Positions 34,186 to 41,977 of a DNA stretch of 64,000 nucleotides are shown piece after piece. The notes beneath the pieces are model-generated. The model was not told the DNA's origin and made no database searches. It was given only the letters and a program-made list of their open reading frames with translations. Source of the DNA: Pseudomonas sp. NC02 (GTDB lineage: Bacteria; Pseudomonadota; Gammaproteobacteria; Pseudomonadales; Pseudomonadaceae). The first letter of the stretch is position 1. The number at the start of each line of letters is the position of its first letter. Location: assembly GCF_002874965.1 (NCBI RefSeq), contig NZ_CP025624.1, positions 1,550,001 through 1,614,000 on the forward strand. The letters run 5' to 3'. Made by a program: the position numbers and the translations under genes.

Positions 34186-34949
34186 CTCAAAATACACCAC
34201 CGTCGGATGAACTGCTGGTGGCTTACCTGGACGGTGAGTTAGACCCTCAGCAGCGTCAGGTTATCGATAACCTGCTGGGGATCGATCCTGCCGTGACGGC
34301 CCGCTTGGAGCTGCTCAAGCGCGGCCACTTGCCGTTCAAATCAGCCTTCGATTCGGTTCTCGATCAAGCCCCTACAGAGCGTTTGCAGGTGATGCTCGAT
34401 GCCTTGCCGCCGGCACAAACACCCACCCTGAGTCGACGCAAATTTCTCGCGGTAGCAGCAAGCTTTGCGGTGGCCGGTGTGGTCGCTGATCGCTTGTTCA
34501 TGACCTGGCCCCGGCCTGAGCCCGGTTCGGGCTGGCGTGCCTCGGTTGCCGAATACATGGCGCTGTATACGCCCCAGACCCTGGAAAACCTCAGCGCCGA
34601 TCCCGACTCCCATATCGCCCAGCTGAGTTCGGTCGGGACCCGGCTCGGCCTGCCGTTGAACCCGGATGCAGTACACCTGCCTGGCGCCGAATTTCGCCGC
34701 GCACAAATCCTCGATTATGACGGCGTACTGATCGGCCAACTGACCTACCTCGACGCGCGCCACGGCCCGCTGGCGCTGTGCATTACGGCGGCGAAAAAAG
34801 GTGCGGTGGCCATGGCCACCGAACAGCGCCGGGGCATGAACGTGGTGTTTTGGTCCAGCCCGTCCCATGCGTTCATGTTGATTGGCAGAAACCCGTTCGA
34901 GGATTTGCAGATCATGGCGCGCAGTGCCGAGAAGGCTTTGTCGGCATAG
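34182..34949 (+). CDS. Anti-sigma factor with twin-arginine-like membrane segment
   Basis: A 255-residue membrane protein that is the likely partner of the preceding sigma factor. The N-terminal zinc-less anti-sigma segment (SDELLVAYLDGELDPQQRQV) precedes an SRRKFLAVAASFAVAGVVAD stretch at about residues 86-105, which is both the single membrane helix and a twin-arginine-like motif. The C-terminal ~150 residues are periplasmic. Start overlaps the sigma stop by 4 bp. The gene ends 2 bp from the convergent AraC-family gene. Confidence 0.82.
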   Translation: MTQNTPPSDELLVAYLDGELDPQQRQVIDNLLGIDPAVTARLELLKRGHLPFKSAFDSVLDQAPTERLQVMLDALPPAQTPTLSRRKFLAVAASFAVAGVVADRLFMTWPRPEPGSGWRASVAEYMALYTPQTLENLSADPDSHIAQLSSVGTRLGLPLNPDAVHLPGAEFRRAQILDYDGVLIGQLTYLDARHGPLALCITAAKKGAVAMATEQRRGMNVVFWSSPSHAFMLIGRNPFEDLQIMARSAEKALSA

Positions 34950-34951
34950 CT

Positions 34952-35980
34952 TCAATGAGACGATGAGGGCGTCTGCAACGCCCGCCACCGAGCCGGCGTC
35001 GTCCCCTCCCAGGAACGAAACGCACGATAAAACGAGTTGGTATCTTCATAGCCCACCAGGCACGCGATCTCGTCTATCTCAATCGACGGCTCGGTGAGCA
35101 GATGCCGCACCACTTCCTGGCGGGTTTCCAGCATCAGTTGCCTGAAACTGGTGCCGGCCTCGGTAATGCGCCGTTGCAACGTGCGTTCGCTCATGCCCAG
35201 CTCCCGCGCTACCTCGACCATCTCGGGGCGGCCACTGGCCAGGAAGCGCTTGAGGGTGATCTTGACCTGATGGCTGATGCTGGCCGGTGTCGAGGCCTCG
35301 GCAAGCGCTGCCACCAGGCCCGGGTTCAGCATTTCGAGCATTTGCGGGTTGTACCCCGGAAAAGATCGGTCCAGATCGGCGGCGTCCAGTATCAGCGCGT
35401 TGCGCCCGGCACCAAAACGCACGGAGCAACCGAAAAACTCGGCCAGTGCACGGCTGCCATCGTCCGGGCGAACCAGTTCGACCTGCAGGGGAGTGATCTG
35501 CGTCCGTGCTCCCCGTCGCCCCAATTCAACAAACGTCGCAAACGCCGCATCCACCAGCAGCGCAGGCGGTAATTCTGGCGTGTGCAACCAGTCGATGGTC
35601 ACCGTACAGGTACGGCCATCCTCGCAAACCTGCAGGCGCTCGGGTGTGCACAATTGCTTGAAGCGGGCGAGGCGGTGCAGGCCATCGCGATAATCCCGGG
35701 CGATAAAAGCGGCAAAGCTGGAGGGTGGAAGCGCGGTGATATCCAGCCGCGTCACCAGTAATATCCCGACAGCCGGATCAGGATTAAGTATGCGCACCGC
35801 CTCCCACAAGCGAAAGAACTCCAGCGTCGTCACCTGCCGCCGGTCTCGCCGCTCGCGGATATGCAGGGTCATGGGCAAGCGTGCCTGACGCAACACCACC
35901 GACGGCTCCAGCCCGACGCTCTGCAGCGCCAGCCAGAACACATCCGGTATGTTGAAACGGGGTTGGGTCACGTCAGGCAT
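34952..35980 (-). CDS. AraC-family transcriptional regulator (arabinose-binding-like N-terminus)
   Basis: A 342-residue regulator. The N-terminal ~200 residues (PDVFWLALQSVGLEPSVVLR, AAFIARDYRDGLHRLARFKQ) are of the AraC/OruR ligand-binding type; the C-terminal HTH (LGMSERTLQRRITEAGTSFR, IACLVGYEDTNSFYRAFRSW) is intact. It lies 26 bp after the SDR gene on the same strand and may regulate it. No inducer is predicted. Confidence 0.9.
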   Translation of the reverse strand: MPDVTQPRFNIPDVFWLALQSVGLEPSVVLRQARLPMTLHIRERRDRRQVTTLEFFRLWEAVRILNPDPAVGILLVTRLDITALPPSSFAAFIARDYRDGLHRLARFKQLCTPERLQVCEDGRTCTVTIDWLHTPELPPALLVDAAFATFVELGRRGARTQITPLQVELVRPDDGSRALAEFFGCSVRFGAGRNALILDAADLDRSFPGYNPQMLEMLNPGLVAALAEASTPASISHQVKITLKRFLASGRPEMVEVARELGMSERTLQRRITEAGTSFRQLMLETRQEVVRHLLTEPSIEIDEIACLVGYEDTNSFYRAFRSWEGTTPARWRALQTPSSSH

Positions 35981-36006
35981 GCGGCACCTTTTTCAAAAGC
36001 GTGAGA

Positions 36007-36828
36007 TTAATCCGAGGCTGACACGCTGAGGTCATGCCACTTCTTATCCGACTCGGCCAAGTCTGCTGCTGCCCGGGCGGCGTATTGCACGGCATCGCTG
36101 CCGATCAGCAAGCGTAGCGGGGCGTCTTTGTTCAGTGCCAGCTCCAGCACGATTTCGGCAACCCGGTCCGGACCCGTCGGCAGGATGCCGGGGGAGTTGA
36201 GCAATTCAACCAGGGCGCCGACCGTTTGTTGGTAGGGCTCACTGATGGCCGGAATCGTCATGGAACTGCCCGACCAGTCCGTGCGCATGCCGCCCGGCTC
36301 CAGCACGGTCACCTGGATGCCCAGTGGTGTGACTTCCTGTGCCAGTACTGTGGAAAATCCACCGACTGCCCATTTCGCACTCTGATACGCGGCCAGGCCG
36401 GCCATGCCGATGCGGCCACCCAACGACGATACCTGGAAGATATGCCCACGGCCCTGGGCGCGCAGCACCGGCACCACGGCCTTGCTCACGTGCACCACAC
36501 CATAGAAGTTGGTGCTGATCTGCGCGGAAAAATCCTCCAGCGTCACATCTTCCACCGACGCCAGGTCACCGTAGCCGGCGTTATTGACCACCACATCCAG
36601 GCGACCAAAATGTTTCACCGCGGCATCCACCGCTTCCAGCACCTGCTGGTTGTTGGTCACGTCCAGCGTGACCGGATAAATCGCCTCGCCGTAGTCGGCC
36701 ACCAGGTCATCCAACTGCTTGGGATTGCGCGCGGTGGCAACCACACGATCACCGGCGCGCAGGGCGGCTACGGTAATCGAGCGGCCGAGGCCGCGGGAAC
36801 TGCCGGTGATAAACCATATCCTGGACAT
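36007..36828 (-). CDS. Short-chain dehydrogenase/reductase
   Basis: A 273-residue SDR. The cofactor motif ITGSSRGLG, the NNAG motif (VVNNAGYGDLA) and the catalytic Tyr-x-x-x-Lys (YQSAKWAV) are present; the Arg after the first beta-strand region suggests NADPH. It is of the classical SDR group used on ketones or hydroxy compounds. Substrate is unknown; AraC-type regulator follows in the same operon. Confidence 0.88.
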   Translation of the reverse strand: MSRIWFITGSSRGLGRSITVAALRAGDRVVATARNPKQLDDLVADYGEAIYPVTLDVTNNQQVLEAVDAAVKHFGRLDVVVNNAGYGDLASVEDVTLEDFSAQISTNFYGVVHVSKAVVPVLRAQGRGHIFQVSSLGGRIGMAGLAAYQSAKWAVGGFSTVLAQEVTPLGIQVTVLEPGGMRTDWSGSSMTIPAISEPYQQTVGALVELLNSPGILPTGPDRVAEIVLELALNKDAPLRLLIGSDAVQYAARAAADLAESDKKWHDLSVSASD

Positions 36829-36940
36829 TCGAACACCTCTTCGTTTGAGACTGCGGGAGTAACCTGTGAACGAATGATGGTCGACCGGCTTCTCTCATAC
36901 ACTAGCAAGAGGCCGCCAAGTGACTTGCATATCACGCCAT

Positions 36941-37882
36941 TTATTCTGCGGCCAACCGTGCCGACAGGCTTTCGATAAACACCGTCTCCGCCCGGCTCAT
37001 CTTCTGCTCACGGTTCCACAGCAGGTGGATATCCACGTCGGTAATCCCTTCGTCTGGCGGCAGGCGCCAGAGCAACCCATGCTTCACATCCTCGGCCACC
37101 ACATGAATCGGCAGGCAGCCCAGGCCAAACCCGGCAATCACCAACCGCCGCACTTCCTCCAGGCTGGAGGACGACGCCACGATGCGCCCGCTGAAGCCCT
37201 GCTGGTCGCGAAAGATCGTCAACGGCGAGAGCATTCCGCCGATCTGGTCGCTGGTGAAACTCACGAAGTTCTCCGACTGCAAATCTCCCTCCGCCAGCCC
37301 GGTGCGTCCGAACAACGGGTGATGCCGCCCGCAAAAAAATGCATAACGCTGACGTAGGAACAGGTGCTGCTCCAGCCGTGGTTGCGGCCGGCGATTGAGG
37401 CTCAGGCCCAGCGTCGCGGTTTTCTCCAGCAGGGCGGCGACGATGTCAGAGCTGCGCATCACCTCAACGTCCAGGTCGACCCGGGGATGCTGGCGATGGA
37501 AGTCCGCCAGGAAGTCATCAAAGGTGTCCGAACTGATCCGGCTGATCATCAGCAACCGCACTTTGCCAAGCACCTCGTCGCCAGGCTTTTGCAGGGCGTT
37601 GCTCATCTGCGAGACCTGGCCATACATCTCGCCGGCGATCGCGAAAATCTGCTCGCCGGCTTCGGTCAGCACAAAGCGCGGGCCGCGCCGGGCGATCAAC
37701 TGGCAGTCGAGCTGTTCTTCCAGGCGCTTGAGCGCCTGGCTGATGGCCGGCTGGGTGAGGTGCAGGCGGGCGGCGGCGCGACTGATGCTCAGCTCCTGGC
37801 CGATCACCCTGAAGGTGCGCAACAGGTTCCAGTCCAGGCGGTCATTGAGCAGCGGATGAACATCGCGGCGGTTTTCAGGCAT
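36941..37882 (-). CDS. LysR-family transcriptional regulator
   Basis: A 313-residue LTTR. The N-terminal HTH (WNLLRTFRVIGQELSISRAA, ARLHLTQPAISQALKRLEEQ) and the periplasmic-binding-like effector domain are complete. It is divergent from the MHS transporter at 38042, the normal arrangement for a LysR regulator and its target. A LysR-box-like inverted repeat lies between them. The effector is probably the substrate of the M20/MHS genes. Confidence 0.92.
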   Translation of the reverse strand: MPENRRDVHPLLNDRLDWNLLRTFRVIGQELSISRAAARLHLTQPAISQALKRLEEQLDCQLIARRGPRFVLTEAGEQIFAIAGEMYGQVSQMSNALQKPGDEVLGKVRLLMISRISSDTFDDFLADFHRQHPRVDLDVEVMRSSDIVAALLEKTATLGLSLNRRPQPRLEQHLFLRQRYAFFCGRHHPLFGRTGLAEGDLQSENFVSFTSDQIGGMLSPLTIFRDQQGFSGRIVASSSSLEEVRRLVIAGFGLGCLPIHVVAEDVKHGLLWRLPPDEGITDVDIHLLWNREQKMSRAETVFIESLSARLAAE

Positions 37883-37893
37883 GTCGACAGCTC

Positions 37894-37916
37894 GATAATA
37901 AGCAGGATTTATAATC
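37894..37916. promoter_or_regulatory. LysR-box-like inverted repeat
   Basis: GATAATAA at 37894-37901 faces TTATAATC at 37909-37916 with one mismatch, and contains a T-N11-A core (37899 to 37911). It lies 12 bp upstream of the LysR ATG in the divergent region. Confidence 0.45.
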
Positions 37917-38016
37917 GGAATAATAAATAGAAAATTGACTAATCATAGGGCTGAGACGAAAAATCACCCTCAACCAGCGCCATCAGAGCGCGTGCGCCAG
38001 TCCTTTCTCCTGCCAA

Positions 38017-38024
38017 AAAAATAA
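38017..38024 (+). promoter_or_regulatory. Crc/Hfq catabolite motif at the MHS transporter gene
   Basis: AAAAATAA, fitting AANAANAA, lies 4 bases before AAAGGAG of the 38042 gene. Its site next to the ribosome-binding site suggests catabolite control. Confidence 0.45.
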
Positions 38025-38041
38025 CCAAAGGAGCCAGCCCC

Positions 38042-39352
38042 ATGAAGCCTTCCGCTTCGCCGCAGCCGCGCCGTGCCGCGGCCGCCGCTTTCATCGGCAC
38101 CATGATCGAGTGGTACGACTTTTACATCTACGCCACCGCCGCCGCGCTGGTGTTCGGTCAATTGTTCTTCCCTTCCGACGACAAACTGTTCAGCACCATG
38201 GCCGCGTTCGGCACCTTTGCCGTGGGCTTTTTCGCCCGGCCATTGGGCGGCATTGTGTTTGGGCATATCGGTGACCGTATCGGTCGCAAGAAATCCCTGG
38301 TGATCACGCTGGTGATGATGGGCGTGGTCACCGTATGTATCGGCCTGTTGCCGACCTATGCGCAGATCGGCGTCGCGGCGCCGGTGTTGCTGGTGCTGCT
38401 GCGCATCGTGCAGGGCATCGCCGTTGGCGGCGAGTGGGGCGGGGCGGTGCTGATGGCCGGCGAACATGCACCCAAAGGCCGTCGCAATTTCTTTGCCTCC
38501 TTTGCACAGTTGGGCAGCCCGGCGGGTTTGATCCTGTCGTTGCTGGCCTTCAGTGCGGTAACCCGTTTGCCGGAGGCCGACCTGCTCAGTTGGGGCTGGC
38601 GCGTGCCGTTCCTGGCCAGTGCCTTGTTGTTGATCGTCGGTCTGGCAATCCGCCTGGGCGTCAACGAATCGCCTGAGTTCCTGGAAGACAAAGCCAAGGC
38701 AGAAAAGGCCCGGGCCATCACCCAGGATCAGGCCCCGGTGATCGAAGTGCTGAAAACGGCCTGGCGCCCGCTGCTGCTGTGCATCGGCGCCAACACCCTG
38801 GGGATTGCCGGGGTGTATTTCACCAATACCTTCATGATTGCCTACACCACCCAGCAACTTAACCTGCCGCGCTCGTTGATTCTGGAATGCCTGTTTGTCG
38901 TGGCCATCATCCAGTTCTGTGTCCAGCCGCTGGCGGCCTGGGTGGCGGAGAAGGTCGGTGCCACACGCTTTCTGTGTGCGATGAGCGTGCTTGCGATGGC
39001 CTCGCCTTATCCGATGTTCGTGCTTGTCAGCAGCGGCCAGGCGCCATTGATCATCCTCGGCATCGCCCTGGCCGTGGTGTGCATGGCCTCGTTTTATGCG
39101 GTGATTGCAGGCTTCGTCAGCGGCTTGTTCGAAACCCGCGTGCGCTACACCGCCATCTCCCTGGCCTACCAAGTGTGCGGCGCACTGGCCGGTGGCCTCA
39201 CGCCGTTGATCGGCACCTGGCTGGCCCATGAATACCAGGGCCAGTGGTGGCCGATGGCTGTGTTCTACAGCGCGATCGCGGCGGTTTCGCTGCTGTGCGT
39301 ACTTGCGTTGTCCCGGCGTCACGCCACCGCCCACCGTCTTGAAATGGCTTGA
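38042..39352 (+). CDS. MHS-family MFS transporter
   Basis: A 436-residue twelve-helix major facilitator of the metabolite:H+ symporter group. The family start (FIGTMIEWYDFYIYATAAAL), the loop motif GHIGDRIGRKKSLVITLVMM and GIAVGGEWGGAVLMAGEHAP are clear. Relatives move citrate, ketoglutarate, shikimate or aromatic acids. The next gene (M20 hydrolase) starts 22 bp later, so the substrate is likely an N-carbamoyl/acyl or ureido compound. Confidence 0.9.
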   Translation: MKPSASPQPRRAAAAAFIGTMIEWYDFYIYATAAALVFGQLFFPSDDKLFSTMAAFGTFAVGFFARPLGGIVFGHIGDRIGRKKSLVITLVMMGVVTVCIGLLPTYAQIGVAAPVLLVLLRIVQGIAVGGEWGGAVLMAGEHAPKGRRNFFASFAQLGSPAGLILSLLAFSAVTRLPEADLLSWGWRVPFLASALLLIVGLAIRLGVNESPEFLEDKAKAEKARAITQDQAPVIEVLKTAWRPLLLCIGANTLGIAGVYFTNTFMIAYTTQQLNLPRSLILECLFVVAIIQFCVQPLAAWVAEKVGATRFLCAMSVLAMASPYPMFVLVSSGQAPLIILGIALAVVCMASFYAVIAGFVSGLFETRVRYTAISLAYQVCGALAGGLTPLIGTWLAHEYQGQWWPMAVFYSAIAAVSLLCVLALSRRHATAHRLEMA

Positions 39353-39374
39353 AGCGTTTGATTGGAGAATGTGT

Positions 39375-40604
39375 ATGTTGAAGATTAATGGCGAGCGCCT
39401 GTGGGCCAGCCTGATGGCCATGGCCGAAATCGGCGCCACGGCCCGCGGTGGCAGTTGCCGCCTGGCGTTGAGCGCCGAAGACCAGGCGGGCCGCGCACTG
39501 TTCAGCCGCTGGTGTGAAGAGGCCGGGCTGACCCTGAGCGTCGATGCCATCGGCAACCTGTTCGCCCGCCGGGCTGGCACCGACCCTGAAGCTGCGCCGG
39601 TGATGATGGGCAGCCACCTCGACACCCAGCCGGAAGGCGGGCGTTTTGATGGCGTCTATGGTGTGCTGGCCGGACTGGAAGTGATCCGCAGCCTCGACGA
39701 CCACGGCATCAAGACCCGCAAACCGCTGGAAATCGCGGTGTGGACCAACGAGGAGGGCGCCCGGTTTACCCCGGCCATGCTCGGCTCGGCGGTGTTCACT
39801 GGCACCTTGGCGTTGGATAACGCGCTGGCCACCCGGGATGTCGCCGGTGTCAGCGTGGCGGATGCGTTGCGCAGCACCGGCTACAACGGCGAGCGCCCAT
39901 TGGGCGGCGCGGTGGATGCGTATTTTGAAGCGCACATCGAGCAAGGTCCTATTCTGGAAGACAACGCCAAGAGCATTGGCGTGGTCACCGGTGGGCAGGC
40001 GATTCGCTGGCTCGACGTGCGCGTGGAAGGCATGGCCGCCCATGCCGGGACCACGCCGATGCCACTGCGCAAGGACGCCTTGTACGGCGCCGCGCAGATG
40101 ATCCAGTCGCTGGAAAACCTGGCGGCTGATTTTGCGCCTGAGGGCCTCACGACCGTGGGTGAATTGAGCATCGCCAAGTCGTCGCGCAACACCATTCCCG
40201 GCTTGCTGAATTTTACCGTCGACCTGCGTCATCACCGCGACGCCGACATAGAAGCCATGGAGCAACAGGTGCGCACCCGCTTGCAGGACATCGCCGCCCA
40301 ACGTGGTCTGAGCGTCACCGTCAGCCCGCACTGGATCAGCCCGGCGACACCGTTTGATGCCGAGTGTGTCGCCTGTGTGCAGTCCGCCGTGGATGCGTTG
40401 GGTTATGCCCAGCAATCGATTGTCAGCGGTGCTGGCCATGACGCCATCCACCTGGCGCGGTTCTGCCCCACGGCGATGGTGTTCATTCCGTGCGTGGGAG
40501 GCTTGAGTCATAACGAAGCCGAAGATGTGCTGCCCGAGGACGTTCGCCAGGGTACCGATGTATTGCTCAATGCCGTGTTGAAACGTGCCGGCCAGGCTAA
40601 TTAA
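39375..40604 (+). CDS. Zn-dependent M20 hydrolase, hydantoinase/carbamoylase family
   Basis: A 409-residue amidohydrolase of the N-carbamoyl-L-amino-acid hydrolase/allantoate amidohydrolase/beta-ureidopropionase group. Metal and substrate motifs are GSHLDTQPEGGRFDGVYGVL, WTNEEGARFTPAMLGS, EAHIEQGPILE and the C-terminal GAGHDAIHLA. The ATG at 39375 follows GGAG. It shares an operon with the MHS transporter. Deaminating (ammonia-releasing) versus decarbamoylating activity cannot be decided from the sequence. Confidence 0.88.
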   Translation: MLKINGERLWASLMAMAEIGATARGGSCRLALSAEDQAGRALFSRWCEEAGLTLSVDAIGNLFARRAGTDPEAAPVMMGSHLDTQPEGGRFDGVYGVLAGLEVIRSLDDHGIKTRKPLEIAVWTNEEGARFTPAMLGSAVFTGTLALDNALATRDVAGVSVADALRSTGYNGERPLGGAVDAYFEAHIEQGPILEDNAKSIGVVTGGQAIRWLDVRVEGMAAHAGTTPMPLRKDALYGAAQMIQSLENLAADFAPEGLTTVGELSIAKSSRNTIPGLLNFTVDLRHHRDADIEAMEQQVRTRLQDIAAQRGLSVTVSPHWISPATPFDAECVACVQSAVDALGYAQQSIVSGAGHDAIHLARFCPTAMVFIPCVGGLSHNEAEDVLPEDVRQGTDVLLNAVLKRAGQAN

Positions 40605-40638
40605 CGAAACATTTCTGCAAGGTTGAACACGATCAAAA

Positions 40639-40727
40639 TGTAGGAGCTGGCTTGCCTGCGATAGCGGTGGTTCAGGCAACAAATTTGTATCTGAGCCACC
40701 GCAATCGCAGGCAAGCCAGCTCCTACA
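40639..40727. repeat. REPIN between the M20 hydrolase and HDAC-family genes
   Basis: TGTAGGAGCTGGCTTGCCTG (left, from 40639) faces CAGGCAAGCCAGCTCCTACA (right, ends 40727), a perfect 20-bp inverted arm, with paired GCGATAGCGGTGG and CCACCGCAATCGC-type inner arms. The whole 89-bp element recurs almost exactly at 61096-61184. Confidence 0.9.
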
Positions 40728-40772
40728 GGTCCGGTGTTCAACCGCAGATGTGTGCCCATCAGGAGAAATCCC

Positions 40773-41798
40773 ATGCGTACTTATTTCCACCCCGAACAAC
40801 TCCTGCACCATCCTCGCAGCTACTACTCCCGTGGCCAGATGCGTACCCCGCAGGAAGTCCCGGAGCGCGCCCGCAATCTGCTGCTGGCCGCGCAAAACCT
40901 GGGCTTCGACATCCAGCAACCCCACGACCACGGCCTTGATCCACTGCTGGCTGTGCACGGTGCGGCCTACCTGGCCTTCCTCCAGGAAGCCCACCAGCGC
41001 TGGAAAGAAATCCCCGAAGACTGGGGCGACGAAGTCATGTCCAACATCTTCGTGCGCGAGCCCAACGCCCTGCGCGGCATCCTTGCCCAGGCGGCGCGCT
41101 ACCTCGCCGACGGCAGTTGCCCGATTGGCGAACTCACCTGGCGCTCGGCCTATTGGTCCGCCCAAAGCGCCGTCGCTGCCGCCCGGGACATCCTCGACGG
41201 CGCACCCGCGGCCTACGCGCTGTGCCGCCCGCCAGGCCACCACGCGCGTTTTGATGCAGCCGGTGGGTTCTGCTATATCAACAACGCGGCGGTTGCGGCG
41301 CAGGCGTTGCACGCTGGCTTCGAGCGCGTCGCCGTACTCGACACCGACATGCACCATGGGCAAGGCATCCAGGAGATTTTCTACGAGCGTGATGACGTGC
41401 TGTACGTGTCGATTCATGGCGACCCGACCAACTTCTATCCGGGGGTTGCAGGCTTTGCGGAGGAGCGCGGCGCAGCCAAGGGGGAAGGCTTCAACCTCAA
41501 CCTGCCGATGGCGCATGGCGCGAGTGAGGCGGTGTTTTTCCAAAAGCTGGAACTGGCATTGAAGGCAGTGAAGGACTTCTCGGCGGACGTGCTGGTGTTG
41601 TCGCTGGGGTTCGATATCTACGAGCTGGATCCGCAAAGCAAAGTGGCGGTGACACGGGAAGGATTTGCGCGGCTGGGGGAGTGCATTCGTGGATTGGGGT
41701 TGCCGTGTGTGATCGTGCAGGAGGGCGGGTATCACCTGGAAACGCTGGACAGTAATGCTCAGGCGTTTTTTGCAAGTGCGCAGGCGTGGTCGATGTAA
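40773..41798 (+). CDS. HDAC-superfamily deacylase (acetylpolyamine amidohydrolase-like)
   Basis: A 341-residue arginase/deacetylase-fold enzyme. The charge-relay His pair is in CRPPGHHARFD (156-157), the zinc ligands Asp192 and His194 are in LDTDMHHGQG, a third metal Asp is in LSLGFDIYELD, and the catalytic Tyr region is VQEGGYHLE. The ATG at 40773 follows AGGAGAAA. Bacterial members remove acetyl or other acyl groups from polyamines or amino compounds. It follows the M20 amidohydrolase after a REPIN. Confidence 0.88.
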   Translation: MRTYFHPEQLLHHPRSYYSRGQMRTPQEVPERARNLLLAAQNLGFDIQQPHDHGLDPLLAVHGAAYLAFLQEAHQRWKEIPEDWGDEVMSNIFVREPNALRGILAQAARYLADGSCPIGELTWRSAYWSAQSAVAAARDILDGAPAAYALCRPPGHHARFDAAGGFCYINNAAVAAQALHAGFERVAVLDTDMHHGQGIQEIFYERDDVLYVSIHGDPTNFYPGVAGFAEERGAAKGEGFNLNLPMAHGASEAVFFQKLELALKAVKDFSADVLVLSLGFDIYELDPQSKVAVTREGFARLGECIRGLGLPCVIVQEGGYHLETLDSNAQAFFASAQAWSM

Positions 41799-41908
41799 CC
41801 CGCTGAATAAAGCGCCCCGGACTGCCTTGGAAATACATTCAAGGCGCGTCCGCCCCGTGGGCCTCTCACGTCGATAATTTATATCTCTTAACTTCTGGTC
41901 GACACCCC

Positions 41909-41935
41909 TAAAGTCCCGCCCTGACTGGCCGAAAC
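41909..41935 (+). promoter_or_regulatory. Predicted FliA (sigma-28) promoter of the chemoreceptor gene
   Basis: TAAA (41909-41912), exactly 15 bases, GCCGAAAC (41928-41935), against the consensus TAAA-N15-GCCGATAA. It places the transcript start near 41942 and ties the receptor to the flagellar/chemotaxis regulon. Confidence 0.7.
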
Positions 41936-41940
41936 TCTGT

Positions 41941-41956
41941 CATACGATGTCGTATG
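41941..41956. promoter_or_regulatory. 16-bp palindrome CATACGA-TG-TCGTATG at the chemoreceptor transcript start
   Basis: A perfect 7-bp inverted repeat with a 2-base spacer at the predicted start point of the FliA transcript. It could be an operator or a 5' mRNA hairpin. Confidence 0.5.
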
Positions 41957-41977
41957 CCCATAATGAGAACAATCGCC

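Noticed and set aside
40639..40727. CRISPR-like repeat or small RNA gene
   Set aside because: The inverted arms and sequence match REP/REPIN elements; there are no regularly spaced direct repeats or spacers anywhere in the window.
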